Assembly: GCF_037892605.1 (NCBI RefSeq)
Contig: NZ_JBBKTU010000001.1
Coordinates: forward strand, 2,232,001-2,296,000
DNA length: 64,000 bases
DNA from: Lacibacter sp. H407
GTDB lineage: Bacteria; Bacteroidota; Bacteroidia; Chitinophagales; Chitinophagaceae
Direction of reading: 5' to 3'
How positions within the stretch are numbered: the stretch's first letter is position 1; the number at the start of each line of letters is the position of its first letter. The notes under the pieces were generated by a model. That model had not been told where the DNA came from, ran no database searches, and saw nothing but the letters and a program-made list of their open reading frames with translations. This document shows, piece by piece, positions 1-8,508 of the stretch. A program made the position numbers and the translations under genes.

Positions 1-1
1 T

Positions 2-3000
2 AATCCGCACGGTAACAGCCCTGTTGCCAGCAACGATATTCAATATACGTCTGCCTCTACGTTGTATCCGGATAATGAAGATCTCAACAGAGACAATACG
101 TTGAATGAAGTGGAAGAATATTTCCAGTATCATTTAGAGCTTCGTCCTAAAGATGATCCGTTAATGCAGGTAGGTCAGAATTATATTGCTGACAGAAGAG
201 AAGTGGATGTGAAACTTGCTGATGGTAATACAAGAAAAGAAACCTGGTTCCTCTTCCGTATTCCTGTAAAAGAATACGAATCAAAAGTTGGAAATATTCC
301 CGATTTCAAATCGATCCGTTTTATGAGGATGTTTATGACGGGTTTTGAAGATTCATTGGTTGTACGTTTTGGTAAGTTGGAATTGGTGCGTAACATGTGG
401 CGTACTCATACATTTGATCTGGATACAACCGGCCAGTACAGGCCCCTCCAAAACCAAGGTATCACTTCGTTTAATGTAACGGCTGTTAACGTAGAAGAAA
501 ACGATAGACGTGTGCCGGTGAATTATGTAATACCACCGGGTATTGAGCGTGTACAACAATTGAGTAACAACGGTATCAACCTTTTGCAAAATGAAGCTTC
601 ATTAAGTATGCAGGTTTGTGATTTGCAGGATGGTGACAGCCGTGCTGTATTTAAAACAACCAATCTTGATCTTCGTCAATACAAGCGTGTGCGTATGTTC
701 ATGCATGCAGAATCAAGAGGTAAAACAGACAATCTGCAGGATGGAGAAGCCATTGCTGTGATCCGTTTTGGTACCGACTTCATTAATAATTATTATGAAG
801 TGCGGATGCCATTGAAAGCAACACGATGGGGAAGTTACCCAAGTCCGATAAACCCTGATGATACTTCGGCTGTTTGGCCGGGTGCAAATCAGTTTGATGT
901 AAACCTCGAAGATTTGGTGCGGTTTAAACTGCGTCGTACAGGTGGTGTAAATACTGCTTACTCCGAAGACAGAGGCAATGGTATCCGTTGGGCTGTGATG
1001 GGAAATCCAAATCTCGGTGAAGTAAAAGGCTTTCTTGTTGGGGTTGAAAATAACAACAACGACAATACGTCTAATATTTGTGCTGAAGTTTGGATCAATG
1101 AGCTTCGCTTAAGCGGTCTTGATGAAAAAGGTGGATGGGCTGCAACCGGACGGATTGATATTCAACTGGCAGACCTTGGTACCATTTCCGTTTCAGGTTC
1201 TGCACGTAGTGCCGGCTTTGGTACCATTGAACAACGTGTGAACGAACGTAGCAGGGAAAACTTTTATCAGTTTGATGTTGCTACTAATCTGCAACTCGGA
1301 AAATTATTGCCGAAAAAAGCTGCACTTGAAATTCCTTTTTACGCCAGCTATTCACAAACAGTGATGAATCCTGAATATGATCCATACGATCAGGATATTA
1401 AGTTCAAGGATAAACTGGCAACTGTAAATAATAAAGATTCCATCAAAAATATTGCACAGGATTTTTCTGCGATTACAACGGTGAACGTAACCAACATGCG
1501 GAAAAATAAAACCAATGGCAAGCCTGCCAAAATTTATGATGTTTCGAATTTTGATGTAAGCTATTCGTACACAAAAACCGAACGTCGCAATCCATTGATC
1601 GAAAATGATGTGATTGAAAAACACTATGGCGGTGTAGGATATAACTATGCCCCGCAACCGAAGTTTATAGAGCCATTCAAAAAGCTCATTAAATACCGCA
1701 GCCCTTGGTGGAATATTGTAAAGGATTTCAACTTCAACTATCGTCCAAGCCTGTTAAGTTTCCGTGCAGATGTGAATCGTCAGTTTGGTGCAGTACGTGC
1801 AAGAGAAGTAACCATACCGGGTGTGGCACCAAGTCCTTTTAAAATTCCTGAGACCTACGATAAGTATTTTGTGTTTGATCGTGTGTACAATATGCGTTGG
1901 GATGTAACACGTTCCATTAATATTGATTTCAGCGCTACCAACAATGCACGTGTAGATGAACCGATTGGACGAATTGATACGAAACAAAAGAAAGACAGTG
2001 TTCGCAGAAATTTATTTGACGGCGGACGGAATGTGATCTATCGTCAAACCGCCAATGCATCCTATAATTTGCCATTGGCAAAAATTCCTGCACTTGATTG
2101 GACAACTGCACGATTCAATTATAACACCACGTATAACTGGATCGGCGCATCACGTTTAGCAGTGAGTTTAGGTAACACGATCGAGAATTCACAAACAAGA
2201 GTATTTACCGGCCAGCTTGATTTTGTAAGGTTATACCAGAAATCAAAATTCCTTCGTTCGCTTGAAACTGAGAAAGACCCGAATGCAAAACCAGTGCTTG
2301 CATCGCCCAATATTAAATTCAATCCAAAAGATACGGTTGGAAAGAGTAAGAAATATGTAGCAAAATTATTCCGTCGTTTAAATCGATTGGAAGCGAAGAA
2401 AGATAACAGTCTGCAGGTTGAACCGGGCGATGCTTTAAAGTTCTTTGGACGAATGCTGACCTCAGTTAAAAACATAAACATAAATTATAACGAGTCGTTC
2501 AATTCACGACTGCCGGGCTACACCGACAGTACGCAGATCCTTGGACAGAACTGGGGTACCCGTGCACCGAGCCTTGCTTATGTATTTGGCAAACAGCCCG
2601 ATAATCGATGGCTCGATGAAGCAGCTTCAAAAAGATGGGTTACGAGAGACACCAACTTCAACTTCCTGTTTACACAAAGCTATCGTCAGGAATTGAAAAT
2701 GGAAGCAACGGTAGAGCCAATGCGTGACTTCACCATTGATCTCAACCTCACACGTTCCTTCAGTAAAAATTATTCGCAACTGTTCAAGGACACTACCGGT
2801 AACGGCGACTTCGGTCATTTGAGTCCGTTAGCAGCCGGTGGTTTTGATATTTCGTTCATCTCTTATCAAACCATGTTCAGGAAATATTCGGCTACAACGC
2901 CGGGCGAATCGTTCCTGCAGTTTGAACAAAACCGTTTACTCTTATCACAGCGATTGGGCGATGCAAATCCATACACGTTAGGCCAAATTAATCCCGATGG

Positions 3001-3856
3001 TTATTACAAAGGTTACGGCCGATATGCACAGGATGTGTTGATACCTGCGTTTATTGCAGCTTATACCAATCAGGATCCATTGAAAGTAGGATTGCTTGAT
3101 CAGAACAACCGACGTGTAAACGATAATCCGTTCAAACGTTATTTACCAAAACCTAACTGGCGGTTAACCTATAATGGTTTGTCCAGATTGCCGGGCCTCG
3201 ATCGCATCTTCACCAACTTTACAATTACACATGGTTACAGCAGTAATCTGAGTATGAATAATTTTACATCTGCTTTGTTGTATGCAGATCAGTTTGGATA
3301 TGGTTTCCCATCGTTTGTTGATCCGGTGTCGAACAACTTTGTGCCGTTCTTCATTGTACCCAACTTAACCATCAGCGAACGTTTTTCTCCATTGATTGGT
3401 GTGGATGTACAAATGACCAATCAGCTCAACTTCAAAGTTGATTATGGACGCAGCCGGACGATCAGTTTAAGTTTGATCGACTTCCAGGTGAGTGAAGTAC
3501 GCAGCATTGAAATTACCGTTGGTGCGGGATGGCGTAAGCGTGGTTTGAAGCTGCCGTTTAAAATACCATTCACAAAAGATGATTCAAAAACATTATCAAA
3601 CGATCTGAGTTTCCGTTTTGATATGACCTATCGAGATAATGCAACATCCAATAATATTCTTGATCAGCGGAACACCATACCAACCGGTGGACAAAAAATA
3701 TTGTCGATCAATCCTTCCATCGATTATGTACTAAACAATCGCATCCGTTTGCGTTTGTTCTTTGAGCAGAACAGGGTAGTAGGTTATATCGCCACACCGC
3801 CGCCTGTTGTAAATACAAGAGCAGGATTGCAGGTGAATATCAGTTTAGCACAGTAA
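2..3856 (+). CDS. sprA: Cell-surface protein SprA, type IX secretion translocon (C-terminal part)
   Basis: The frame is open from the window edge, so the true start lies outside; 1284 residues are visible. SprA is the very large outer-membrane barrel (about 2400 residues in Flavobacterium) through which type IX cargo leaves the cell, also needed for gliding. The visible part has the features of the SprA C-terminal half: long stretches rich in aromatic and Asn residues with alternating polar and hydrophobic residues typical of beta strands, an early WINELRLSG segment, and a C-terminal strand ending LQVNISLAQ. The gene is followed by a perfect palindromic terminator. Two proteins in this window carry type IX sorting tails, which agrees with a working system. 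Internal TTG or ATG codons near base 62 are not the true start. Confidence 0.9.
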   Translation, partial: NPHGNSPVASNDIQYTSASTLYPDNEDLNRDNTLNEVEEYFQYHLELRPKDDPLMQVGQNYIADRREVDVKLADGNTRKETWFLFRIPVKEYESKVGNIPDFKSIRFMRMFMTGFEDSLVVRFGKLELVRNMWRTHTFDLDTTGQYRPLQNQGITSFNVTAVNVEENDRRVPVNYVIPPGIERVQQLSNNGINLLQNEASLSMQVCDLQDGDSRAVFKTTNLDLRQYKRVRMFMHAESRGKTDNLQDGEAIAVIRFGTDFINNYYEVRMPLKATRWGSYPSPINPDDTSAVWPGANQFDVNLEDLVRFKLRRTGGVNTAYSEDRGNGIRWAVMGNPNLGEVKGFLVGVENNNNDNTSNICAEVWINELRLSGLDEKGGWAATGRIDIQLADLGTISVSGSARSAGFGTIEQRVNERSRENFYQFDVATNLQLGKLLPKKAALEIPFYASYSQTVMNPEYDPYDQDIKFKDKLATVNNKDSIKNIAQDFSAITTVNVTNMRKNKTNGKPAKIYDVSNFDVSYSYTKTERRNPLIENDVIEKHYGGVGYNYAPQPKFIEPFKKLIKYRSPWWNIVKDFNFNYRPSLLSFRADVNRQFGAVRAREVTIPGVAPSPFKIPETYDKYFVFDRVYNMRWDVTRSINIDFSATNNARVDEPIGRIDTKQKKDSVRRNLFDGGRNVIYRQTANASYNLPLAKIPALDWTTARFNYNTTYNWIGASRLAVSLGNTIENSQTRVFTGQLDFVRLYQKSKFLRSLETEKDPNAKPVLASPNIKFNPKDTVGKSKKYVAKLFRRLNRLEAKKDNSLQVEPGDALKFFGRMLTSVKNININYNESFNSRLPGYTDSTQILGQNWGTRAPSLAYVFGKQPDNRWLDEAASKRWVTRDTNFNFLFTQSYRQELKMEATVEPMRDFTIDLNLTRSFSKNYSQLFKDTTGNGDFGHLSPLAAGGFDISFISYQTMFRKYSATTPGESFLQFEQNRLLLSQRLGDANPYTLGQINPDGYYKGYGRYAQDVLIPAFIAAYTNQDPLKVGLLDQNNRRVNDNPFKRYLPKPNWRLTYNGLSRLPGLDRIFTNFTITHGYSSNLSMNNFTSALLYADQFGYGFPSFVDPVSNNFVPFFIVPNLTISERFSPLIGVDVQMTNQLNFKVDYGRSRTISLSLIDFQVSEVRSIEITVGAGWRKRGLKLPFKIPFTKDDSKTLSNDLSFRFDMTYRDNATSNNILDQRNTIPTGGQKILSINPSIDYVLNNRIRLRLFFEQNRVVGYIATPPPVVNTRAGLQVNISLAQ

Positions 3857-3903
3857 ATAGTTGTTGTCTGCTCACCTGAAAGGTGACTGACAATTGAGTG
3901 AAT

Positions 3904-3943
3904 AAACAAACAGCCATCATTGATCAATGATGGCTGTTTGTTT
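3904..3943. terminator. Bidirectional intrinsic terminator between sprA and the GNAT gene
   Basis: A perfect inverted repeat with 20-base arms (3904-3923 and 3924-3943) whose outer ends are A-rich on the left and T-rich on the right, so each strand reads as a hairpin ending in a U-rich tail. It lies between convergent sprA and the leftward GNAT gene and can end both transcripts. Confidence 0.85.
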
Positions 3944-3967
3944 TAATGAGGTTGTTGATGATTAAGG

Positions 3968-4246
3968 TCAAAGTACATCGCTGTACTCCGCTACTTTTTT
4001 GAACACACTGTTTGCAAAGGGGCACAGCGGCATAATTTTCAATCCCTTCTCTCTTGCAAACTCAACAGCTTTTGCCACTAATTGTTTGCCTGCGCCTTTC
4101 CCTGCAAGCTTGTCGCTTACTTCGGTGTGGTCAATAATGAATTTAGCATCGCCCGCCCACACATACGTCATCTCAGCAAGTCGTTCGCCGTTTTCTTCAA
4201 TGTAAAATGCTCCTTTTTTTCCGTCGTCGGATTGTAGAATCTCCAT
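3968..4246 (-). CDS. Small GNAT-type N-acetyltransferase (YidJ-like, PF14542 type)
   Basis: This 92-residue protein matches the short GCN5-related acetyltransferase family in which most of the fold consists of the acetyl-CoA-binding core. The acetyl-CoA loop reads GKGAGKQLV near residues 49-57, preceded by the strand IIDHTEV, and followed by the conserved C-terminal segment PLCPFANSVF (residues 73-82). The substrate is unknown for most members of this family. It is transcribed leftward, 71 bases after galK on the same strand, so read-through from galK is possible, but no functional link is evident. Confidence 0.85.
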   Translation of the reverse strand: MEILQSDDGKKGAFYIEENGERLAEMTYVWAGDAKFIIDHTEVSDKLAGKGAGKQLVAKAVEFAREKGLKIMPLCPFANSVFKKVAEYSDVL

Positions 4247-4317
4247 TTCGTAATATTATTAGAATAAAAAATAGTGATAAGAAGTTGTTGTATCAATGCA
4301 TCGTTATCCGCAATGCT

Positions 4318-5475
4318 TTAACTGATCTTGTTTGTTCCGTCTGATGTTTGCACGACGTAAGCTTCTGCATCAATTCCGAATTTTTCTTTGTACGCAGCAA
4401 GAGCTTCGTCAATAAACGGCTGCACTGTATTATTCGCTATAATGTTGATCGTGCATCCGCCAAAACCTCCACCCATCATTCTTGCACCCAGAACATTGTT
4501 ATTGGCTTTTGCCAGTTCCACCAAAAAATCAAGTTCGGTACAACTCACTTCGTATAATTTGCTTAAGCCTTCATGTGTTTGAAACATCAGTTTGCCAAAG
4601 CCAGGCAGATCATGTTGCTGCAATAATTTGGCCGCTTCCTGTGTACGTGCAATCTCCTGCACCACAAACAAACAACGGTTGAATACTTCTTCGCCCATGG
4701 TTGGTTCATAAGCGATCAGATCTTCCCACTTTGTTACATCACGAAACGAACGCACAGGGCTATCGCTCTGCATCAGTAGCAGCCCTTCTTCACATTCCTG
4801 CCTGCGACGGTTGTAAGCAGATGATGCAAGTGAATGATGCACTTTTGTATTGATGAGTACAATTGAATATCCATCCAATTGCAAAGGAAAATGTTGATGT
4901 TCCAGCGATTGGCAATCGAGTAAAATAACCGCATCTTTTTTTCCATGCATATTGGCAAACTGATCCATAATGCCGCATTTTACATTGGGGAAATCATGTT
5001 CGGCACGTTGGCAAAGCAAGGCCAGTTCTTTTCGGTTGTAGCCAGCATCAAACAATTCGTTTAATGCAAAGGCCAATCCTCCTTCCACTGCTGCTGATGA
5101 AGAGATGCCGGAGCCACGTGGAATATCGCCCGCCAGCACACAATCAAATCCGTGAATTTGTTTTCCTGCTTGTACAAATTGCTTCACAACACTCAATACA
5201 TAATTTTTCCATTCGCCTGCAGGGGTTAATGATGATATTGCTGTACTGTACGCTTCATTAAAATCAATACTGAAAAAATTACAATCACTTGTGCCGTTTG
5301 TTGCAATGGCATAATACACGCCTTTGTCAATGGCTGCAGGCAATACAAAACCATCATTGTAATCAACGTGTTCACCCAATAAATTAATACGACCCGGTGA
5401 AAAATAGAGTGAAGGTTCTTTTGAAAAGCGTTGAAGAAAAGCCGATCGGGTTTGTTCTGCCAGTTGATGATTCAC
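4318..5475 (-). CDS. galK: Galactokinase
   Basis: Phosphorylates alpha-D-galactose at C1 with ATP, the first committed step of the Leloir pathway. The GHMP-family galactokinase signature GRINLLGEHVDYNDG is at residues 28-42, the ATP-binding GSGISSSAAVE segment near 121-131, and the third motif GGGFGGCTI near the C terminus. I place the start at the GTG at 5475, giving 385 residues, the usual family length. The longer frame to 5595 would add 40 residues with no family counterpart and would run through the fabI promoter and start. No galT, galE or galM is adjacent, so the pathway partners lie elsewhere. It is divergent from fabI. Confidence 0.93.
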   Translation of the reverse strand: MNHQLAEQTRSAFLQRFSKEPSLYFSPGRINLLGEHVDYNDGFVLPAAIDKGVYYAIATNGTSDCNFFSIDFNEAYSTAISSLTPAGEWKNYVLSVVKQFVQAGKQIHGFDCVLAGDIPRGSGISSSAAVEGGLAFALNELFDAGYNRKELALLCQRAEHDFPNVKCGIMDQFANMHGKKDAVILLDCQSLEHQHFPLQLDGYSIVLINTKVHHSLASSAYNRRRQECEEGLLLMQSDSPVRSFRDVTKWEDLIAYEPTMGEEVFNRCLFVVQEIARTQEAAKLLQQHDLPGFGKLMFQTHEGLSKLYEVSCTELDFLVELAKANNNVLGARMMGGGFGGCTINIIANNTVQPFIDEALAAYKEKFGIDAEAYVVQTSDGTNKIS

Positions 5476-5583
5476 GTTTGTTCGAAATTTTATGATTGGT
5501 TGTAAAAATATCGAACTTTCCTTTTGCAACATCCTTCCGTTACTGCTAAACTTTACGGCTGATGTGATTTCCCTCATCTTCCT

Positions 5584-5591
5584 TACTTTTG
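5584..5591 (+). promoter_or_regulatory. Promoter -7 box of fabI
   Basis: TACTTTTG fits the Bacteroidota -7 consensus TAnnTTTG and lies 15 bases before the fabI ATG at 5607. No convincing TTG element was seen at the expected upstream distance. The box lies inside the long form of the galK frame, which supports the shorter galK start. Confidence 0.6.
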
Positions 5592-5606
5592 ACACAAATC
5601 AACGAT

Positions 5607-6422
5607 ATGAGTCATCAATTACTGAAAGGAAAAAAGGGCATCATCTTCGGTGCATTAGATGAAAAATCAATTGCCTGGAAAACGGCGTTGAAATGTTATG
5701 AAGAAGGAGCACAGATCGTATTGACCAATGCGCCGGTTGCCTTGCGTATGGGCGAGATCAATAAGCTGGCTGAAGCTTGTGGTAACGCTCCCGTTATTGG
5801 TGCCGATGTAACCAATATGGATGATCTGAAAAATCTGTTTGAAAAATCAATGGAGCATTTTGGTGGAAAGGTTGATTTTGTGCTGCATTCAATTGGTATG
5901 AGCCTGAATGTGCGGAAAGGCAAACATTATACTGAACTCAATTACGAGTGGAATACCAAAACTCTTGATATTTCTGCGATGAGTTTGCACCGTGTATTAC
6001 GCACCGCCTGGGATCTCGATGCGATCAATGAATGGGGTAGCGTAGTAGCACTCACTTATATTGCTGCACAACGTGTATTCCCCGATTACAATGAAATGGC
6101 GGATGCAAAATCATTACTGGAAAGTGTAACACGCAGCTTCGGTTATCATTATGCAGTAAAAAAGAAAGTACGTGTAAACACTATTTCACAATCACCAACA
6201 CGTACAACAGCCGGCAGTGGTGTAAAAGGATTTGATGGCTTTATTAATTATGCAGAAAAGATGAGTCCGTTGGGAAATGCCAGCAGTGAAGATTGTGCAA
6301 ATTATGTGGCAGTGATGTTCAGCGATCTTACCCGGATGGTAACCATGCAAAATCTTTTCCACGATGGAGGATTCAGCTTTACCGGTGTAACGGCTGAAGT
6401 GATTGAGCAGATGGAAAAGTAA
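5607..6422 (+). CDS. fabI: Enoyl-[acyl-carrier-protein] reductase (NADH)
   Basis: Catalyses the last reductive step of each fatty-acid elongation cycle, trans-2-enoyl-ACP to acyl-ACP. The 271-residue short-chain-dehydrogenase fold shows the FabI-type nucleotide-binding segment GALDEKSIAW (residues 15-24), the DFVLHSIGMS strand near 90-99, and the catalytic pair Y161-x6-K168 (YNEMADAK). The substrate loop QSPTRTTAGSGVKGF follows. The start is set at ATG 5607 (MSHQLLKG) because the -7 box lies immediately upstream; the TTG at 5589 overlaps that box. A weak hairpin lies after the gene. Confidence 0.95.
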   Translation: MSHQLLKGKKGIIFGALDEKSIAWKTALKCYEEGAQIVLTNAPVALRMGEINKLAEACGNAPVIGADVTNMDDLKNLFEKSMEHFGGKVDFVLHSIGMSLNVRKGKHYTELNYEWNTKTLDISAMSLHRVLRTAWDLDAINEWGSVVALTYIAAQRVFPDYNEMADAKSLLESVTRSFGYHYAVKKKVRVNTISQSPTRTTAGSGVKGFDGFINYAEKMSPLGNASSEDCANYVAVMFSDLTRMVTMQNLFHDGGFSFTGVTAEVIEQMEK

Positions 6423-6502
6423 GCCAGGTATGAAGTACGATGTTTGATGTGCGAGGCACGATGTGTTCCTGTTCATCTCTCTACTATAAAATTTACAGTT
6501 TG

Positions 6503-6531
6503 AAAAGTTGATGGGTATCCTGTCAACTTTT
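6503..6531 (+). terminator. Possible weak terminator after fabI
   Basis: Nine-base arms AAAAGTTGA (6503-6511) and TCAACTTTT (6523-6531) separated by 11 bases. The stem is A/T-rich and the T tail is short, so termination would be leaky; it could also be a leader structure in front of the SemiSWEET gene. Confidence 0.4.
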
Positions 6532-6551
6532 TAATGTTTAAACCAAATTTC

Positions 6552-6821
6552 ATGACACCATTTTGGGTAGAGGTTGTTGGTCTTTTTGGATCGTTTCTAA
6601 GCAGTATTACGTTTGTGCCGCAAGTGTACAAAGCATGGCGAAGCAAAAGTGTAGGCGACCTCAGTATTTACACCATTCTGATTGTTTCGAGCAGTACATT
6701 GGTTTGGTTGGTCTACGGTTTTTTCAATGAACCATTGCTGCTGCCTGTAGTATTGTGCAATGGGTTCATCTTTTTATTATCACTTGTACTTTTATATTTT
6801 AAGATCTCGTTTAAAAAGTAA
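6552..6821 (+). CDS. SemiSWEET-type small sugar transporter (PQ-loop)
   Basis: An 89-residue membrane protein with three hydrophobic helices and the PQ motif in the first helix (FVPQVYKAW, residues 21-29), the layout of bacterial SemiSWEETs, which dimerise to form a sugar channel-like facilitator. The second helix begins SIYTILIVSSSTLVW and the third PVVLCNGFIFLL. ATG 6552 gives the usual SemiSWEET N terminus; an in-frame ATG at 6534 lies just behind a hairpin and is less likely. The VOC gene begins two bases after this stop, so the two are probably co-transcribed. The transported sugar cannot be inferred. Confidence 0.85.
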   Translation: MTPFWVEVVGLFGSFLSSITFVPQVYKAWRSKSVGDLSIYTILIVSSSTLVWLVYGFFNEPLLLPVVLCNGFIFLLSLVLLYFKISFKK

Positions 6822-6823
6822 AT

Positions 6824-7213
6824 ATGCACATTGAGCACATTGCAATTTGGGTGAAAGATATCGAAGCAATGAAAGCATTCTTTTGCAAGTACTTTCATGC
6901 AACTGCAAATGATCAATACCTCAACAACACAAAACAATTTCGATCGTATTTTCTTTCGTTCGATGGTGGTCCACGATTGGAGTTGATGCAGATGCCTTCT
7001 GTTCCTGATTCGAAAGATGATGTGTATGATCAGTTTACCGGGTTGATTCATTTTGCTATATCGCTGGGGAGCAAAGAAAAAGTAGACGAGATGACAGCAC
7101 AATTTCGAAACGATGGATTTGAAGTGTTGGATGGCCCGAGAACTACGGGCGATGGATATTACGAAAGTGTAATTCTTGATCCGGAGAAAAACAGGATTGA
7201 ATTGACGGTTTGA
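6824..7213 (+). CDS. VOC-family (glyoxalase/bleomycin-resistance fold) protein
   Basis: A 129-residue single vicinal-oxygen-chelate module pair: the N-terminal strand MHIEHIAIWVKDIEAM with a metal-type His, a central PRLELMQMP segment giving a Glu, a second module starting IHFAISLGS and a last strand ending DPEKNRIELTV with a second Glu. This H-E-H-E pattern suggests a metal site like glyoxalase I or a related lyase, but the substrate cannot be read. It starts two bases after the SemiSWEET stop and is the last gene of that pair. Confidence 0.82.
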   Translation: MHIEHIAIWVKDIEAMKAFFCKYFHATANDQYLNNTKQFRSYFLSFDGGPRLELMQMPSVPDSKDDVYDQFTGLIHFAISLGSKEKVDEMTAQFRNDGFEVLDGPRTTGDGYYESVILDPEKNRIELTV

Positions 7214-7227
7214 GAAACGGGTTTCAA

Positions 7228-7320
7228 CATACGTACCTCGACTGCGCTCGATTCGAATGAAACTCCTTCGACTTCGCTCAGGGTTAAAAACAAACCCCGC
7301 CGTTGAAGGCAGGGTTCAAT
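7228..7320. repeat. Extragenic repeat-like segment with imperfect palindromes
   Basis: The gap after the VOC gene holds CTCGACTGCGCTCGA and TTCGACTTCGCTCAGG, two versions of the same self-complementary unit, then an imperfect hairpin AACCCCGCC/GGCAGGGTT (7293-7301 and 7308-7316, one mismatch). Part of the unit recurs reversed at 59634-59643 (CCTGAGCGAA). The layout is that of a repetitive extragenic palindrome; the last hairpin may also end the VOC transcript weakly. Confidence 0.5.
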
Positions 7321-7360
7321 GTATTTCACTCACAGCTAAAAGCTCGTAGCTCACAGCTTC

Positions 7361-7582
7361 TTAATACTCATCTTCATTAAAAAAGAAATCTTCCTGGCTC
7401 GGGTAATCCGGCCAGATGTCATCAATGCTTTCATAAATTTCGCCCTCGTCGTCCAGTTCCTGTAAATTCTCCACTACTTCAATGGGAGCACCACTGCGAA
7501 TAGAATAATCGATCAGTTCGTCCTTGGTAGCAGGCCAGGGAGCATCTTCGAGGTACGAGGCTAATTCAAGTGTCCAGAACAT
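7361..7582 (-). CDS. DUF2795 domain protein
   Basis: A 73-residue acidic protein beginning MFWTLELASYLEDAPWPATK, a sequence that is very strongly conserved in this family across Bacteroidota. The C terminus is rich in Asp and Glu (FFFNEDEY). The function is unknown. A TACTTTTG box lies 23 bases upstream. It is transcribed on its own, divergent from the LolD-like gene. Confidence 0.85.
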   Translation of the reverse strand: MFWTLELASYLEDAPWPATKDELIDYSIRSGAPIEVVENLQELDDEGEIYESIDDIWPDYPSQEDFFFNEDEY

Positions 7583-7605
7583 AAGGAAAACCCTTTAATT
7601 TTCCG

Positions 7606-7613
7606 CAAAAGTA
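7606..7613 (-). promoter_or_regulatory. Promoter -7 box of the DUF2795 gene
   Basis: Reads TACTTTTG on the minus strand (TAnnTTTG consensus), 23 bases before the ATG. Confidence 0.6.
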
Positions 7614-7714
7614 ACTTTCCTGCGGAAATAACCAAATCTGCTTTGTTAAGGCTGTGAATAAACTGTTTTTCAGATTTTTAGCTTTTGGCGCTGCTGCATC
7701 AAAATGCAAAGCCT

Positions 7715-7722
7715 TAGGTTTG
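7715..7722 (+). promoter_or_regulatory. Promoter -7 box of the LolD-like gene
   Basis: TAGGTTTG fits TAnnTTTG and ends 18 bases before the ATG at 7741. A TTTG lies upstream at 7684-7687, but the 27-base spacing is longer than usual. Confidence 0.5.
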
Positions 7723-7740
7723 TAAAACGGAGAACAAACT

Positions 7741-8406
7741 ATGCTAAGTTGTAAACAGATCACCAAACGTTATGGCAGCCTGGAAGTGTTGAAGGGCGTG
7801 GATTTGCAGATTGAAAAAGGCGAAATTGTGAGTCTTGTAGGCAGCAGCGGCGCCGGCAAAAGCACTTTGCTGCACATCCTCGGCACATTGGATGAAGCGG
7901 ATGGGGGACAGGTTTGGCTGAATAATGTGCAAATGAACCAGTTGAAAGGAAATCAACTGGCATCGTTCCGAAACAAACATATTGGCTTTGTTTTCCAGTT
8001 TCATCATTTATTGCCGGAGTTTACAGCTTTGGAAAATGTTTGTATTCCCGGATGGCTGGGCAACCGCAAAAAGAAAGAAGTGGAAGAACGGGCAAAAGAA
8101 TTGTTGAAAATGCTGGGCCTTGAAAGCCGCGTGGAAAACAAACCCTCGGAACTTTCGGGCGGAGAGCAGCAACGGGTGGCAGTAGCACGTGCTTTGATCA
8201 ACAACCCTGACATTATCATGGCCGATGAGCCAACCGGCAATTTAGACAGTACGCATGCCCGTGAGTTACACCAACTGTTTTTTGATTTGCGTAAACAATT
8301 CAATCAAACGTTTTTAATTGTAACGCATAACGAAGAGTTAGCTGCTCAGTGCGACAGAACTGTGCATATGAAAGATGGGAGAATAGTTGTTGGAGCTACG
8401 AATTAA
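7741..8406 (+). CDS. lolD: LolD-like ABC transporter ATP-binding protein
   Basis: A 221-residue ABC ATPase with Walker [10 protein letters not shown] (residues 34-42), Q-loop in [12 protein letters not shown], signature [15 protein letters not shown], Walker [13 protein letters not shown] and the switch His in LIVTHNEEL. The MacB/LolD-type insertion and [13 protein letters not shown] segment are typical of LolD, the ATPase that drives release of lipoproteins from the inner membrane. No LolC/E permease is adjacent, so the partner must be encoded elsewhere and the symbol is a family assignment. Confidence 0.82.
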   Translation: MLSCKQITKRYGSLEVLKGVDLQIEKGEIVSLVGSSGAGKSTLLHILGTLDEADGGQVWLNNVQMNQLKGNQLASFRNKHIGFVFQFHHLLPEFTALENVCIPGWLGNRKKKEVEERAKELLKMLGLESRVENKPSELSGGEQQRVAVARALINNPDIIMADEPTGNLDSTHARELHQLFFDLRKQFNQTFLIVTHNEELAAQCDRTVHMKDGRIVVGATN

Positions 8407-8508
8407 GAAGAACGAGGTAAGAAGTACAACTTCTTCGGAGCACTTTAGTTATTGATGATGGTAGCGTCGCTACTTTGTACTTTCAACTTTTCACTTTCCA
8501 CTTTTCTT
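8402..8508. repeat. Degenerate short-period intergenic tract
   Basis: The gap between two convergent genes contains GAAGAACGAGGTAAGAAGTA followed by an imperfect 7-10 base reiteration of ACTTT (8470-8512 region: ACTTTgtACTTTcaACTTTtcACTTTccACTTTtc, written with its spacer bases in lower case). Similar degenerate tracts occur in several other gaps of this window. It is not coding in any frame. Confidence 0.55.

Noticed and set aside
2119-2481. 120-residue minus-strand frame inside sprA
   Set aside because: Shadow of the sprA coding frame; no family features.
5475-5595. Longer galactokinase N terminus
   Set aside because: It would overlap the fabI promoter and start, and adds 40 residues unlike the family. 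The GTG at 5475 gives the normal length.
7293-7316. Terminator of the VOC gene at AACCCCGCC/GGCAGGGTT
   Set aside because: Mismatch in the stem and no T tract, so it was listed as part of the repeat instead.
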